DNA of 64,000 nucleotides from Thamnidium elegans (lineage: Eukaryota; Mucoromycota; Mucoromycetes; Mucorales; Mucoraceae). Below the pieces are notes generated by a model. That model searched no databases and was not told the origin of the DNA. It saw only the letters and a program-made list of their open reading frames with translations. Shown here one piece after another: positions 36,989-46,456 of the stretch. The DNA lies in NCBI GenBank assembly GCA_025201345.1, contig JAIXMG010000040.1, positions 62,001 to 126,000 on the forward strand, given 5' to 3'. Positions within the stretch are counted from its first letter, which is position 1. Each line of letters opens with the position of its first letter. Made by a program: the position numbers and the translations under genes.

Positions 36989-37516
36989 TTACTTTGTTGT
37001 TTCTTCAGTAGTAGCAGGTGTTTCAATTACAACATTGAATGCACCATTCTTTCCTCTTTCAGTCACAATCATTTTTTCGGTTGGATTAGGTCTAGAATCA
37101 GTTGCCTTAACAATAAGTTTCATCTTTTCAATTTTTTGCTTTCTATCCATTTGACAAGCTTCAAACGAGATAGCTGACACACCAATAAAGGATGCCACTG
37201 CCCAGTTAGCAGAAGTAGGAATACTCCTCTTTCTAATAAATCGAAGTGCTCCTACTGTAACACCGGTAGCTAAATAATAATAATAATAATAATAAAGTTA
37301 AGTTGGTGCTGCTAAACTTTCATACAGTTAAAAACTCATTACCAATGCCGTAAAGTAAAGCATTTCGAGCACAAGGAATTCTATTCACTTCTTTGAAATC
37401 TTCAAGCTTGACAGTCTAAGTTCACGCTTTAGTCACTTGATATATTATTATTATAAACATGTGATAAGTACTTTTAAAGCGTCAACAAACTTTGGTGAGT
37501 CTTGTTCAGAGGACAT
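36989..37516 (-). CDS. COX20: COX20 (FAM36A-like) cytochrome c oxidase assembly chaperone
   Basis: Three exons on the minus strand (37516-37472, 37415-37343, 37269-36989) give 132 residues. Cox20 is an inner-membrane chaperone that stabilises newly made Cox2 during complex IV assembly. The conserved core is visible: LEDFKEVNRIPCARNALLYGIG, a hydrophobic segment with GVTVGALRFI, and a second hydrophobic segment (WAVASFIGVSAISFEACQMDR). The short N-terminus and a basic or polar C-terminus fit the family. It is divergent from ATP3 and shares its promoter. Confidence 0.85.
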
Positions 37517-37743
37517 TTTAAGCTTGTGAAAAAGAGAGAAAGAGTAAAAAAAAAAGAGTGGTTCGGGGTTTTAAGCAAATGTGACATCAAAAACTGACCA
37601 CGGTCCCCCTCAATCAGGGACGATGAAGAAGACCCCCCAAAACGCTAACTGGGCGTTAATTTTAGTGCAGCAAAGGAAGAAAAAAAAAATTTGAGCAAGG
37701 CTCTACACCCGTTTCTTTCTTTCTTGTCACCCCACTCTTAAAC
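37517..37743. promoter_or_regulatory. Shared divergent promoter COX20 / ATP3
   Basis: 227 bp between the start codons of two oxidative-phosphorylation genes. Two short inverted repeats lie in its centre: GTCCC (37603-37607) with GGGAC (37617-37621), and AACGC (37641-37645) with GCGTT (37653-37657). The sequence is less AT-rich here than in other spacers. The inverted repeats are seen; a factor binding them is inference. Confidence 0.5.
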
Positions 37744-38842
37744 ATGTTGACTGCTGTTTCTCGTAATGTCGCTTGTAAAGCTCCCATGAGGTAATGCAAA
37801 CCGTGCTAAATTCAGAAAAACATGTACTTTTTGTCGGAAAACTCAAAGCATATATATATTTTTTTTTGTAGCATGCAAGTTCGTAACATGGCTACTCTTA
37901 AAGAAAGTAAGAAGTTTAAATAGTTTGACAGCACCACTAAATAAAAAACTGACAACTTTTTTTTTTTTTTTTTTGTTTAAAAAAAAATAATAGTTCAACA
38001 ACGTTTAAAGTCTGTTCAAAATATTGAAAAGATCACAAAGTCTATGAAAATGATTGCCTCTACCAAGGTAGCCAAGGCACAACGTGGTATGGAAACTGCT
38101 CGTACTTTTGGTGTTGCCTCCAACTGTAAGTATTCAAGAGAGAAGAAGAAGAAAAAAAAAATTGACACTGAAATAAAAAAAAAAACTAGCTCTTTTCGCT
38201 AACGCCGAGACAAAGGCTGCTGAAGACAGTAAGCTTCTTTACGTTGCTGCTTCATCTGACCGTGGTCTCTGCGGTGGTATTCATTCCAGTGTCAGTAAGG
38301 CCACTCGTCGCGCCATTGAACAGCATCCTGACGCGCTTGTTGCCATTCTTGGTGATAAGCCCAAAGCTCAATTAGGTCGCGTCGTCCGTAACAACATTGC
38401 TATTTCGTTCAACCAAATCGGTAAAGATATGCCATCATTTGAAGAAGCATCCTCTATTGTCGACACCATCAAGGAACAAGGCATTGAATTTGATTCAGCC
38501 AATATTGTCTACAACAAGTTTATCTCTGTTGTCTCTTACGAAGCCTCTGTTATTCCTGCTTACTCTCAAGAGGCTTTCAAGGCTTCTCCTAACTTTGCTG
38601 TGTATGAAATCGAGGATGATGTTCTTGCTAACCTTCAAGAATTCTCGTTTGCTAACAGTCTTTATTGGGCTATGGTAGAAGGCCATGCTGCTGAGATGTG
38701 TGCTAAGCGTGCTGCGATGGAGAACGCTACTCAAAATGCTGGTGAGATGATTAGCAAGTTGACTATGACTTATAACCGTGGTCGTCAAGCTGTTATTACC
38801 AACGAATTGATTGATATTATTACTGGTGCTTCCGCTCTTTAA
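37744..38842 (+). CDS. ATP3: ATP synthase F1 gamma subunit (ATP3), mitochondrial
   Basis: Four exons (37744-37790, 37872-37906, 37994-38125, 38190-38842) give 288 residues. Gamma is the rotating central shaft of mitochondrial F1-ATPase. The N-terminus (MLTAVSRNVACKAPMRSMQV, then RNMATLKE) is a cleavable-type matrix signal. The coiled-coil start IQQRLKSVQNIEKITKSMKM, the conserved SSDRGLCGG, and the C-terminal helix (AEMCAKRAAMENATQNAGEM) ending in RQAVITNELIDIITGASAL are all present. Length matches yeast Atp3 (311 including presequence). The 5' exons are very small (47 and 35 bases), but each splice keeps the frame. Confidence 0.96.
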
Positions 38843-38859
38843 TTTACTTGAAATATACT

Positions 38860-38861
<2 letters not shown>

Positions 38862-38907
<46 letters not shown>
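38862..38907. repeat. Uninterrupted T46 tract
   Basis: Forty-six consecutive T on the plus strand starting 20 bases after the ATP3 stop. It is the longest homopolymer in the window and may act at the transcript 3' end, or it may be assembly-sensitive. Confidence 0.9.
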
Positions 38908-38909
<2 letters not shown>

Positions 38910-40189
38910 TGGGGAGCGCATGAAATAACAACGATAATCTAGAACTTTATTTTTTGAAACTATTTATTTATTTATTTTATTTTTAAATCGGCTCTTCTCC
39001 TTTTACGAACACGGCAACTAGTAAAATTGGTTGATCCGATAATCAACATAAAAAAAAAATAAATTATAATATCGTTTTCGGTTTGACTCTTTTTGGCTTG
39101 GTCGAGAGAGAGAGAGATAGGCTTAGAATCTTACTTCTATTTACACGTGATTTAATGTAAGGAAACATTTGCAAAAAAAAAAATACTTATCTATTTTATA
39201 AAGAGTAACATGAATACAGTGTAATACTAGAAGGGAAAATACCACGCGTTTTTTTTTTTATTGTCTAGATTTTTCATATGAAACTGCGCACGAGCCTAAA
39301 AAGATTACACATTTTTTTATTAAAAACGTAATAGTTTATCAAAGCGTTATCAAAACGTTATTTTGATCGACGTAAAAGTAATTCTACATGTGAAATTATG
39401 ACAAAATGCCCCTTTCTACTAAAAAGAAAATAGGATAAAGTAGGTACCAACCCTTTTTTTTTTTGCAAGCATGTGAAAGAAACCTATCCTTTCTAGTTAT
39501 CCTTTACACACATTTTTTTTTTTTTTTTATATGTGGGGTGAGTAAAATTTTGTATACGCACCAAAAAAAAGGGCGTTTCTATGCATAATTTTTTTGTTAT
39601 TGTTTGTTTTTCATTGAATTTACTGCAAAATATCGGACAAAATATTTAAATGTAATTGATATATATATATCTTTTTTTGAGTTACATGCCGTCCCTTTTA
39701 GATATATAAAACTCTACGCAAAAATAATGAGGTATGACAAAAACCAAACATATACTTTTTTATCGCTTACTACATACATAAAAAAGACGGTCCCATTAAG
39801 TATAACATTAGATACAAGTTTTTTTTTTTTTTTTTTTTTTTTCCTTTCTTTTTTCTCTTTTTTTTTAAACTTGAATATTGTTTCTTTCAAGGTAAAAAAT
39901 AATAGAAAATTTTAAAATGGTTTTTTTTTTTTTAAAAAAAAAAAAATGTATAGATTCTCTTTTTTGCGACGCCACTTTTGCATTATCCTTAGTCACTTTA
40001 TTTCTGTATATCGATTATCATAAAACCGTTTTTTTTTATTGTTCTTATTAATCAAAAAGGTAAAGAAATCAAAAATCAAAAATCAAAATAATGCATACTA
40101 AATTAGTTTTTTAGAAAAAAGCATATTTTTTTTTTTTATTTTTTTTCAAATAAAAATAATACAACTACGCGACAAATTTATTAATTAAT
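38908..40189. other. Intergenic / upstream region of the zinc-finger gene
   Basis: 1.28 kb AT-rich DNA. CATGTG sites occur at 39387 and 39470. A short open frame at 39604-39915 is low-complexity and looks like chance. No gene was recognised. Confidence 0.5.
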
Positions 40190-41744
40190 ATGAAAACTAT
40201 TCAAGATCAACAATTAGCTACGGCTAATTCTATGTACACTATGCCACCTTCAATTATATATGAATATCCAACATTTATGGAAACCAATACATTTTCTGGT
40301 AAATATACAACAGTAACAAAAAAAAAAAAAAAAAAAAAAAAAAAGAAGTCTTTTTTAACCTTTTTTTTTTAATAGCAGGACAAATGTTGATGAACAGCAG
40401 TCAAGTCTCATTATCCGAAGCATCTGTCTGCTCTTCGTCAATGGGTATTCGGACACCCGATGTACATCCGGTTCCCGATACCACATCATCTGTTGCACAA
40501 GTACCTTGTTATGGAGATCATTCAACAATCTTGATAAAAAATCGATGTCCCCAACAACAACAATGGATACCAGAGGATCCAGTCTGGCCCATCATGAATG
40601 ACACCATAAAAACACTTGGTCAACAACATCACCATCATCAGCCTTATGGCAGTAATGTAAATAATAATAATAATATAATAATATTTATATTATACTTATT
40701 CCTCTATTATTAGATTGTTTACGGAGAAATGATGAATCAAGAAGGTTCGTCATCAATGCGCAAATTTCCTCATAATAATCGCCGCTATACTGTATCACTA
40801 CCAATAGACAACAATAGAGAAGAAGAACCCGAATTAAGAAGACAATCTATGAATAATATGAATAATTTATCAAGAGAACAATTAATTCAACGTGTAGTTC
40901 AACTTGAAAAAGAAAAAGAGTTATCACGTAAATTATCAGGTAACCCCCCCTGTTCATCTTTTTAAGTATTTTTGTTCCTAATGCAGTAATTTCTCGTAGG
41001 ATCTATTTCTCCCGTAATAGAGTCTGATCAAGATGATTTCCACACTTGTCGCTGGTCCGGTTGTGATACCTCAACTACCTCTCTAGATCAGCTGATTGTT
41101 CATGTACGAGATATTCATATCGGCAGTGGAAAGGTAAAAAAAAAAAAAAAAAACTTTTTCGTGTTTTTTTTTTAGATAATACTTTACTCATCTATCTCTC
41201 TCTCAACTAGACAGCTTACTATTGTCAGTGGGTATCTTGTCCTCGAAACCAAAAACCGTTTTTAAAACGTCACAAAATGCAAAACCATATGCGAACACAT
41301 ACAGGTGAAAGGCCGTTTGAATGTCACATTGAAGACTGTGAAAAGAAATTTTCACGACCAGATTCATTAAACACGCATATCAAGACACATTCAAATATTC
41401 GGCCTTATGCGTGTACAGTAGAAAACTGTGCAAAAGCTTACTTTCATTCAAGGTCGCTCCGAAAGCATGCGAAATCGCATGAATCACAATTAACTCCTCC
41501 ACCACCACAGCAACAGTTGCCTTATAATAGAACATTGAAACAACAAAAGTTTTATCCAACAACAAATAGTTCAGCGTTTTATGGTGATGTGAAGATTATG
41601 GAAAATTTTGAACAGCAACAACAACAAATATTTGCAGCTGGTACTGCCTATTTGTACCCGTATCAACAACAACAACAACAACAACAACAATATGTTTCAA
41701 ACGAACCAAACTATGCTATGATGGATCAGCGCTACATGTACTAA
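40190..41744 (+). CDS. GLI/GLIS-like C2H2 zinc-finger transcription factor
   Basis: Five exons (40190-40298, 40376-40656, 40714-40939, 41000-41133, 41211-41744) give 427 residues. The N-terminal 230 residues are Gln/His/Ser/Pro-rich with a short basic-acidic coiled segment (LSREQLIQRVVQLEKEKELS). Then come four C2H2 fingers: CRWSGC...H, CQWVSC...HMRTH, CHIEDC...HIKTH and CTVENC...HAKSH, with the linkers HTGERPFEC and HSNIRPYAC. The long first two fingers (Cys-x4-Cys) and the last finger (SRSLRKHAKSH) resemble GLI/ZIC/GLIS proteins. The C-terminus is Gln-rich, coded by a CAA repeat at about 41665-41690. Probably a nuclear DNA-binding regulator; the target is unknown. Confidence 0.85.
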
Positions 41745-41963
41745 TATGTTCTCTCCTTTTTTTTTTTTCTTTTTTTTTTATATATATGTCCCCCTAATAA
41801 AAAAAATAAATATAATACAGTGCTCGGTTCATTTTTTTTTGTGCTCAATTTATGGGGGTTGTAATTGGGCAAGACTTGTGGCACCAGGCAAGAGATTTCT
41901 ATCTGTGACGCCCAGCCGAAAAAAATAATATTTCTGTAGCATCAAATTGCGGCTTTTTCAATA
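41745..41963. other. 3' flank of the zinc-finger gene
   Basis: T-rich 3' UTR-like sequence followed by a less AT-rich stretch (gggttgtaattgggcaagac... at 41855-41930) with no recognised feature. Confidence 0.4.
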
Positions 41964-43473
41964 CAGGTTTTTAGTCTTAATTGGTACGCTTGATTTTTTT
42001 TTTGGTACGGCTTAAATTTTTTTTTTTGGCACGCATTTTTTTATGTTTGGTACGGTTTGAAAATAGAAGTTGGGACGCATTATTTTTTTTTGGTACAAAA
42101 TACATTTTTACTTTGGGATTAAATATGTAGGAAAAGATAACATACAGTGATAATATTTACCTTAAACCTAGTTCTTTGTTAATACACCTGTCCCAGAAGG
42201 TCTCAGCATGTCTGATCCAACCTTGGCAGTCTTGAACAGTAACAGATCCGCAAGCTCCAGGAAGACGCGATGTCAAATTATCTGCTTTATCAAGTGGGTT
42301 TCTCTTGATATTGCTCTTTATTTTTGACCAGCATTCTTCGATCGGGTTTAAAAAAGGAGAGTAAGGAGGCATAAACAAATGTTTATACCCTCTCTTATTA
42401 ATAACATCAACAACAAATGCAGAGTGGTGAATTCTACAATTATCCGTTACTATGAAAAGTCCCTTTTTGTAGTGCCTATCAAGTGTGTCCATTGTTGCTT
42501 CCAAAAACTTGACAATATGATATGCCGTGGTTCCCTTTTTCAAAGGCTTTTTCTTCTCAGGGTCTTTTGCTTTTCTTTTTTTGGTGGCAGGGTTTGCATA
42601 CTCTTGTTCAAGCTTTTCTGTAGCCGCCTTTGTTAAAGGATCAACTTTTGAAAAATTGACTGTTCCAAAATACGCAATGCATCCAACGATACTGATATTA
42701 GCATCTTTGCTTGTGAACAGTAACATTCGCTGGCTCTCTAGTCGACACCAATTTCCTTCCATTTACTTACCACCTCACAACGAAGGCGAAGTGTTCGTTC
42801 AGCGTCTTTTTCTTCGTTGTATATAGATGCTCTCTTTAACGAAAAAGCACAATTTACTGTTACATGCTTCCACAGAGAAGGGATAGAAATATCTTCTAAG
42901 TCTGGAAATTGCTTGAGAAGAACTTCTTTGGCCAATCCAAGTGTTGTAGACTGGTGGTTGTCAAGGTAATCAATCAAAAACAAAGAATGCTGACCGAAAA
43001 GCTTTTGTTTCGTATCTCTGTTCTTGGCTTTCGGAGCAAAACCAGGCAGTGCACTACCGCTGCTATCGTTGAATTCCTTGAGCAGCCTGTAAGCGCTTTG
43101 TCGAGGAATGTTACAACGTACTGCCGCTTTAGGTACAGTAGTATCTTCGTCTTGCATTATCTGTATGAACATGCGCACTTGCTCGGGTGTGTACTTCTTG
43201 TACTTTTTGCTACCGTCGTCAATAGATACAGTCTTTATGCTTTCCGTAAGCGAGTCGATTTCCATAGTTGTGTCCACTTTTGGAATTTCGGTAGGTGATG
43301 AATCGAAGTCAATGATCTTTTCGATGTCGCCGTATTGATAGGCTACATCTTCCATCTGTTCTTTAGACTCATCGTCAATAATATAATAGTCGCTTGGAGG
43401 TATAAAGTTAAAAAAATTAATTCGTCCCAACTCCTATTTGGAGTCGTACCAAAAAAAAAAAAATCAAAACCTG
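41964..43473 (-). mobile_element. Tc1/mariner-IS630-like element (DD34E), decayed
   Basis: About 1.5 kb. The outer ends match as inverted repeats: CAGGTTTT after a TA at 41962-41963 on the left, and AAAACCTG ending at 43473 on the right. A second inner inverted pair is clear: tttggtacggtttgaaaatagaagttgggacgc-like sequence at about 42052-42085 against its reverse complement near 43420-43453. The left end also has extra degenerate ggtacg units (41982-42080). It encloses a broken transposase on the minus strand. TA target duplication is seen only on the left; the right flank is CA and adjoins another element. Confidence 0.65.
42157..43430 (-). pseudogene. Mariner/IS630-like transposase, broken
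   Basis: The upstream frame (43430-42738) carries an acidic N-terminus, a helix-turn-helix region (YTPEQVRMFIQIM ... RCNIPRQSAYRLLKEF) and a conserved region ending VVSKWKEIGVD and a stop. The downstream frame (to 42157) carries ISIVGCIAYFGTVNFSKVDP, the second catalytic Asp in VTDNCRIHHS and the third catalytic Glu in PPYSPFLNPIEECW; 34 residues separate Asp and Glu (DD34E). The segment that should hold the first catalytic Asp (a DEAGF-like motif) is missing between the two frames. The short REPANVTVHKQ piece that normally follows it is still readable in the first frame beyond the stop. So there has been a deletion plus a frameshift, and the protein should be inactive. Confidence 0.85.
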
Positions 43474-44052
43474 CACTAAGGCGAGCCCCAGCGATCACAT
43501 CGCTTCGTTTATCGCTACCGCTAATCGGCATCGCTAAAAAACAGCGATAACTCTACAATTATCGATGGCGTTAAAACACAGCTTTATCGTTTGAGTTTAT
43601 TTAAGTCCCAATAATTTTTGTCCATTAATAAAAAAAAAAGCATTACAGTATATATCGGATCCATTAAAAGGTTATGGAATAAAATAGTTATTTAATAAAA
43701 CGGCAATATTATAGTACATTTTGTAATATAGATTTATTAATTAAAAAAAAATACTTGCTTTATATAAGAACTCACTAGAGCGGAATATTAATTTTAATAA
43801 AATAATCCACATAAAAAAATATATATATTATATAGCGATAAATGGAGCACTATCGCTTCCTTGATCGATGAATCCTTTTTTTTTTCTATTTGGAGAAAAT
43901 GAGCAAAAGCTGTAATTAAAAAGAAGGAAATTGAAATTCCACCGATAATTTCTTTTTTCCCTGCCAAATTTTAGCGATACCGCTTGTGTAAGCGATACAA
44001 CGCTTCCACAACCACCACCGCTTAGATATTATCGCTCTGGCTCGCCTTAATG
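43474..44052. mobile_element. MITE-like element with ~20-bp terminal inverted repeats
   Basis: The left end (43474-43495, ..ctaaggcgagccccagcgat) and the reverse complement of the right end (44031-44052, ..ttaaggcgagccagagcgat) match at about 18 of 20 positions. The interior has no open frame but many ATCGC/GCGAT motifs near both ends (for example 43491, 43509, 43537, 43973 and 44031), like the subterminal repeats of DNA transposons. TTAA at the right end and CTAA at the left could be a TTAA-type target, but this is not certain. It lies directly against the right end of the mariner-like element. Confidence 0.6.
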
Positions 44053-44105
44053 CTGTATTGCTGTGTAAAATTACTTTTTAACGCTTTTATTCCAGTGTCA
44101 TAACA

Positions 44106-44878
44106 ATGTCTTCATTAAACGACGCGTTCTGGAACGAAAAAGAAGAAGGTAAGAGTTGATTAATACACTTAAATGCCATACTCCTGCTAACATTTAAGAA
44201 AGACATAAAAGCTGCAATCCACACGTTAGGATCAGCCGGACTACCAATCAGCATTAATAAAGTTTGCGAACAATTAGCTGATTGCATCATTGATTCATAT
44301 GACAATACCACATCATTGTTTGCATACAAGGCAGCTTGGTGTCATAAAATTGGACAAGTTTTAAATGACTTGAACGTTTCATATGTAAGTTTGTTTTCAG
44401 TCAAAAGTTTCCAAACCAGTCATATTTTTTTTAGAGCTCGACCAAATCAAATTGGGAGTGTATTGCCATGGCTATTAATGACAAAAGATTTGGTCTTCGT
44501 TCTTATGCGCCTCAAGCAAATATAAATACCAATATCAATGGCAGTGATTCATCACGCACAACAACACCAACAGCAATAGCAGTATCATCAAGTTCAGAAC
44601 CTTCCATTACTTCAAAGCAATTAAAGCTTTGTTCAGATGACAAAGAGAAGATCAAGAACTTGTTTGACAGCTTAGATGAGAGCAAGAAGTGGAAGTTGTC
44701 AACTGGTACTATTCTCGAAGAGAAGATGAAGGAGTTCGCTTTGAATTGTATTTATGAGCAGTAAGTACTGCGCAATATTTCTATAGATACATACTAATGG
44801 GTACTTTTTTCTAGTCCAGTGCACTCAATGATACTTGACTTGAGTGATATCACCTGGAAAAAAGTATTTGACTGCTGA
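44106..44878 (+). pseudogene. N-terminal half of an unknown repeated fungal gene family, frameshifted
   Basis: Four exons with good splice sites (44106-44148, 44203-44384, 44435-44760, 44815-44878) encode 204 residues. They start MSSLNDAFWNEKEEDIKAAI and contain a Ser/Thr/Asn linker, then KKWKLSTGTILEEKMKEFAL and HPVHSMILDLSDITWKKVF. This WxLSxGxxxEE...HSxIxD pattern resembles, from memory, a large uncharacterised protein family multicopied in Mucorales genomes. After KKVF the frame hits a stop, but removing one base (g44870) continues TAEEINEVRTFKQKELVGLQ. So it reads as a recently broken gene whose second half is missing here or inverted just to the right. Confidence 0.6.
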
Positions 44879-44979
44879 AGAGATTAACGAAGTTAGAACA
44901 TTTAAGCAAAAAGAATTAGTTGGATTACAAAGGAGTTGTACGACGGAATCTTTGACGTAGGTACTAATTTGGCATGCAC

Positions 44980-45668
44980 TTATGTACTCAGTTTGCGTCT
45001 AGTACCAGATATTAATGTTAGCATAACGTCAGTTGCAAGCAGAGAATCACGACGCCAAGAAGAGAGATCAGCATTAGTATCTTCATATTTGCAAAAAGAT
45101 TGGAAAACATGCAAAACGTTTTTCAAGTTGTTGAATTTTGTAATATAGGTAGGGACTTCCGAAACAGACATAGGACATTGCACATGAGTCAATTCAGTCA
45201 TGCAATACAATCCATCAGCTTTTAGTTGAATTAAATAAAACGTGATATATGGGCCTAAGAGATAGAGCTCATTCAATATACAATCGTTTCTACTTTCTTT
45301 TTTTTTTAACAAAGACTTACCAACTACATGCATACTCAAACTTCCTGACAACTCATTTTCATTAATTGTATTTTTCCCAAGTGTTGCAAGCCGCCCTCGT
45401 TCACAACATTATCCGTTTGGTGTGGCAAAACACTAATAATACAATCTGGACAACCAGTAAAACCCTGGTGTTGCTATGCATATTGGTTCTTAAAGTTCCG
45501 TTTGTATAGACCATCATGAATAGCGTATGTCTTATCCGCCTTGCTTGTCCATTGTACTTTTGTGATAATTCCTTGTTTCGCTGGTCTTGACTGATTTCAA
45601 GATTTACTACTGGTGGACACTCTGTTTCAGTTAGCAATACGATTATAATTTTATACTTAATGCACACA
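44980..45668 (-). pseudogene. Minus-strand C-terminal piece of the same type of repeated gene family, decayed
   Basis: Two minus-strand frames (45667-45401 and 45351-44980) read IVLLTETECPPVVNLEISQD and then LKADGLYCMTELTHVQCPMSVSEVPTY. The ADGLYxM..L....P.S...L pattern resembles the C-terminus of the repeated family whose N-terminal half lies to the left on the plus strand. Stops and a frame change between the two frames mark it as decayed. The segment is bracketed by an inverted repeat. Confidence 0.45.
44993..45058 (+). repeat. Inverted repeat, left copy
   Basis: This 66-base segment (tgcgtctagtaccagatatt...gacgccaag) matches the reverse complement of 45712-45754 plus 45861-45888 with only two or three mismatches. 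The right copy carries an extra 106-base insert. Confidence 0.85.
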
Positions 45669-45711
45669 AACTTGACGACAAAGTCAATGCTTTAGTCCGA
45701 ATATTAATTTT

Positions 45712-45888
45712 TCTCTTGGCGTCGTGATTCTATGCTTGCAACTGACGTTATGCTCATATTGGAAAAAAAGAAAAACAGGAAGCGCAAAAATACAACTGGG
45801 CATTATGCTTGTAAATGAATAAAATTATCTTTACTCTGCCTCTACCACAATATATATGTTCTAACATTAATATCCGGTACTAGACGCA
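45712..45888 (-). repeat. Inverted repeat, right copy, interrupted by a 106-base insert
   Basis: The reverse complement reproduces the left copy in two blocks (45888-45861 and 45754-45712), with 106 extra bases (45755-45860) between them at ...atgttag / cataac.... The insert has no open frame and no GT donor at its expected edge, so it is not a plain intron. Confidence 0.85.
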
Positions 45889-46456
45889 TATAAATACATA
45901 AAAACCGCGATTTGGTTTTTGAGTAACCCGCAATTTGCTGCTGTGTTCACTGTAGAATAAAAATGAACTTGTATGCATTCAATTGGAACAATATACTCCA
46001 ATAGATTGATCTTAAAAAAAAAGATTGGTGATTTCACTTTTATAACAAAAGTAAAAAGCAAGTCGTATTTCAACTTATTTTTTTTTTAAAAAAAAGGGAA
46101 TGAAACAATTTAAAATAAGTGAATAGAAATAGACTTTTCAAGTATTAACGGACGTTTATATTATATATCTGTACAGATTTAAGTTATAAATAGCAAATCT
46201 ACAGCCCCATAAAGTGCAAAGACTATTGATGACACTAGTTGGCCAAGATTTAATACACACGCTTCCCATCTTTTTTTTAAGGGTGAGTAAAAAAAAACCA
46301 AGTATTTGAGGGTGACACGAAATAGGCCGACCAATGGACTTGAATTAAAAAATTAAGTAAAGTTACACTTGACCAAAAAGCTTTTTCTTGGTTGTTGTTG
46401 TTGTTGTTGTTGTTGTTAATCATTCTTTTTTAAAATAAAAGTAAATTCTTCGCAAG
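45889..46456. other. Spacer and promoter of the FHIP-like gene
   Basis: AT-rich. It contains a (TTG)n repeat at about 46389-46419, some 40 bases before the start codon. Nothing else was recognised. Confidence 0.5.

Noticed and set aside
39604..39915. A 103-codon frame in the spacer before the zinc-finger gene
   Set aside because: It is dominated by poly-T-coded Phe runs and low-complexity sequence.
42379..43338. Long plus-strand frames across the mariner transposase
   Set aside because: They are shadows of the minus-strand transposase, which has the recognisable motifs.
45755..45860. The 106-base insert in the right inverted-repeat copy as a spliceosomal intron
   Set aside because: It lacks a GT or GC donor at the insertion edge.
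46389..46419. A regular repeat that might look like a CRISPR unit
   Set aside because: It is a plain TTG trinucleotide microsatellite; no repeat-spacer array exists in the window.
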